Assembly: GCA_039975855.1 (NCBI GenBank)
Contig: JBDWGH010000002.1
Coordinates: 930,001-994,000, forward strand
From: Litorimonas sp039975855
Lineage (GTDB): Bacteria > Pseudomonadota > Alphaproteobacteria > Caulobacterales > Maricaulaceae
DNA length: 64,000 bases
Direction: 5' to 3'
Made by a program: the position numbers and the translations under genes. Numbering within the stretch: position 1 is the stretch's first letter; each line of letters begins with the position of its first letter. The notes below the pieces were generated by a model. That model had not been told where the DNA came from, did not search any database, and saw only the letters and a program-made list of their open reading frames with translations. Shown in pieces: positions 63,982 to 64,000 of this stretch.

Positions 63982-64000
63982 ACGGCTTAGCCAAATCCAG

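Noticed and set aside
1..64000. CRISPR array, IS element or prophage
   Set aside because: No regularly spaced repeats, transposase, integrase or terminase was seen; the lone tail-tube gene is not enough for a prophage.

Overview
The window reads as chromosomal DNA from a free-living, probably marine, alphaproteobacterium of moderate GC content. The order peptide deformylase - Fmt - TruA, the TIGR02300 zinc-ribbon protein next to aroA-cmk, and the many TonB and RND genes fit that class. The style (OAR-like TonB receptor, TTG starts, DUF1523) suggests the Hyphomonadaceae/Maricaulales side, but this placement is an inference from gene content. No insertion sequence, prophage or CRISPR array is visible.

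Layout. 1-5.1 kb: translation and protein housekeeping (def, fmt, truA, msrA, an N-formylglutamate amidohydrolase). 5.2-11.3 kb: an accessory stretch with a beta-helix lipoprotein, a secreted HExxH/TPR protein, a YbdK-type ligase, a partly duplicated tRNA-Ser and a structured RNA candidate. 11.4-15.8 kb: an RND efflux pump and its adaptor. 16-22.6 kb: Nudix hydrolase, BaiN-like flavoprotein, TauE exporter, the 5-oxoprolinase genes pxpABC and a fused pabB-pabC. 22.8-29.4 kb: a DUF4129-DUF4350-MoxR-DUF58-SpoIIM-RDD operon. 29.3-40.9 kb: a nucleoside-use region: serine dehydratase, AMP nucleosidase, NupC, a large TonB receptor, and divergently a uridine kinase, a second NupC and a BCCT transporter. 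41-45 kb: an M1 aminopeptidase lipoprotein, an orphan contractile-injection/phage tail-tube protein, a leucine-rich protein and a hairpin-rich non-coding stretch. 45.2-49.2 kb: DegP-like protease, cmk, aroA, TIGR02300, tRNA-Ala.

49.2-56.3 kb is the most unusual part. It is a minus-strand cluster encoding a beta-barrel-like protein, a ferritin-like protein with a cysteine-rich C-terminal extension, a DUF692/MNIO enzyme, a DUF2063 partner and a FAD amine oxidase. MNIO enzymes with DUF2063 partners modify cysteines in ribosomally made peptides. Here the only cysteine-rich candidate substrate is the tail of a 758-residue ferritin-like protein, with cysteines in a strict C-x5-C rhythm. This would be a RiPP-like modification of a large metalloprotein.

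56.9-64 kb is a tight seven-gene plus-strand operon of poorly characterised proteins: a coiled-coil protein, two unknown soluble proteins, an AAA ATPase and three membrane proteins, the last of them DUF1523. It looks like one membrane-linked ATPase system.
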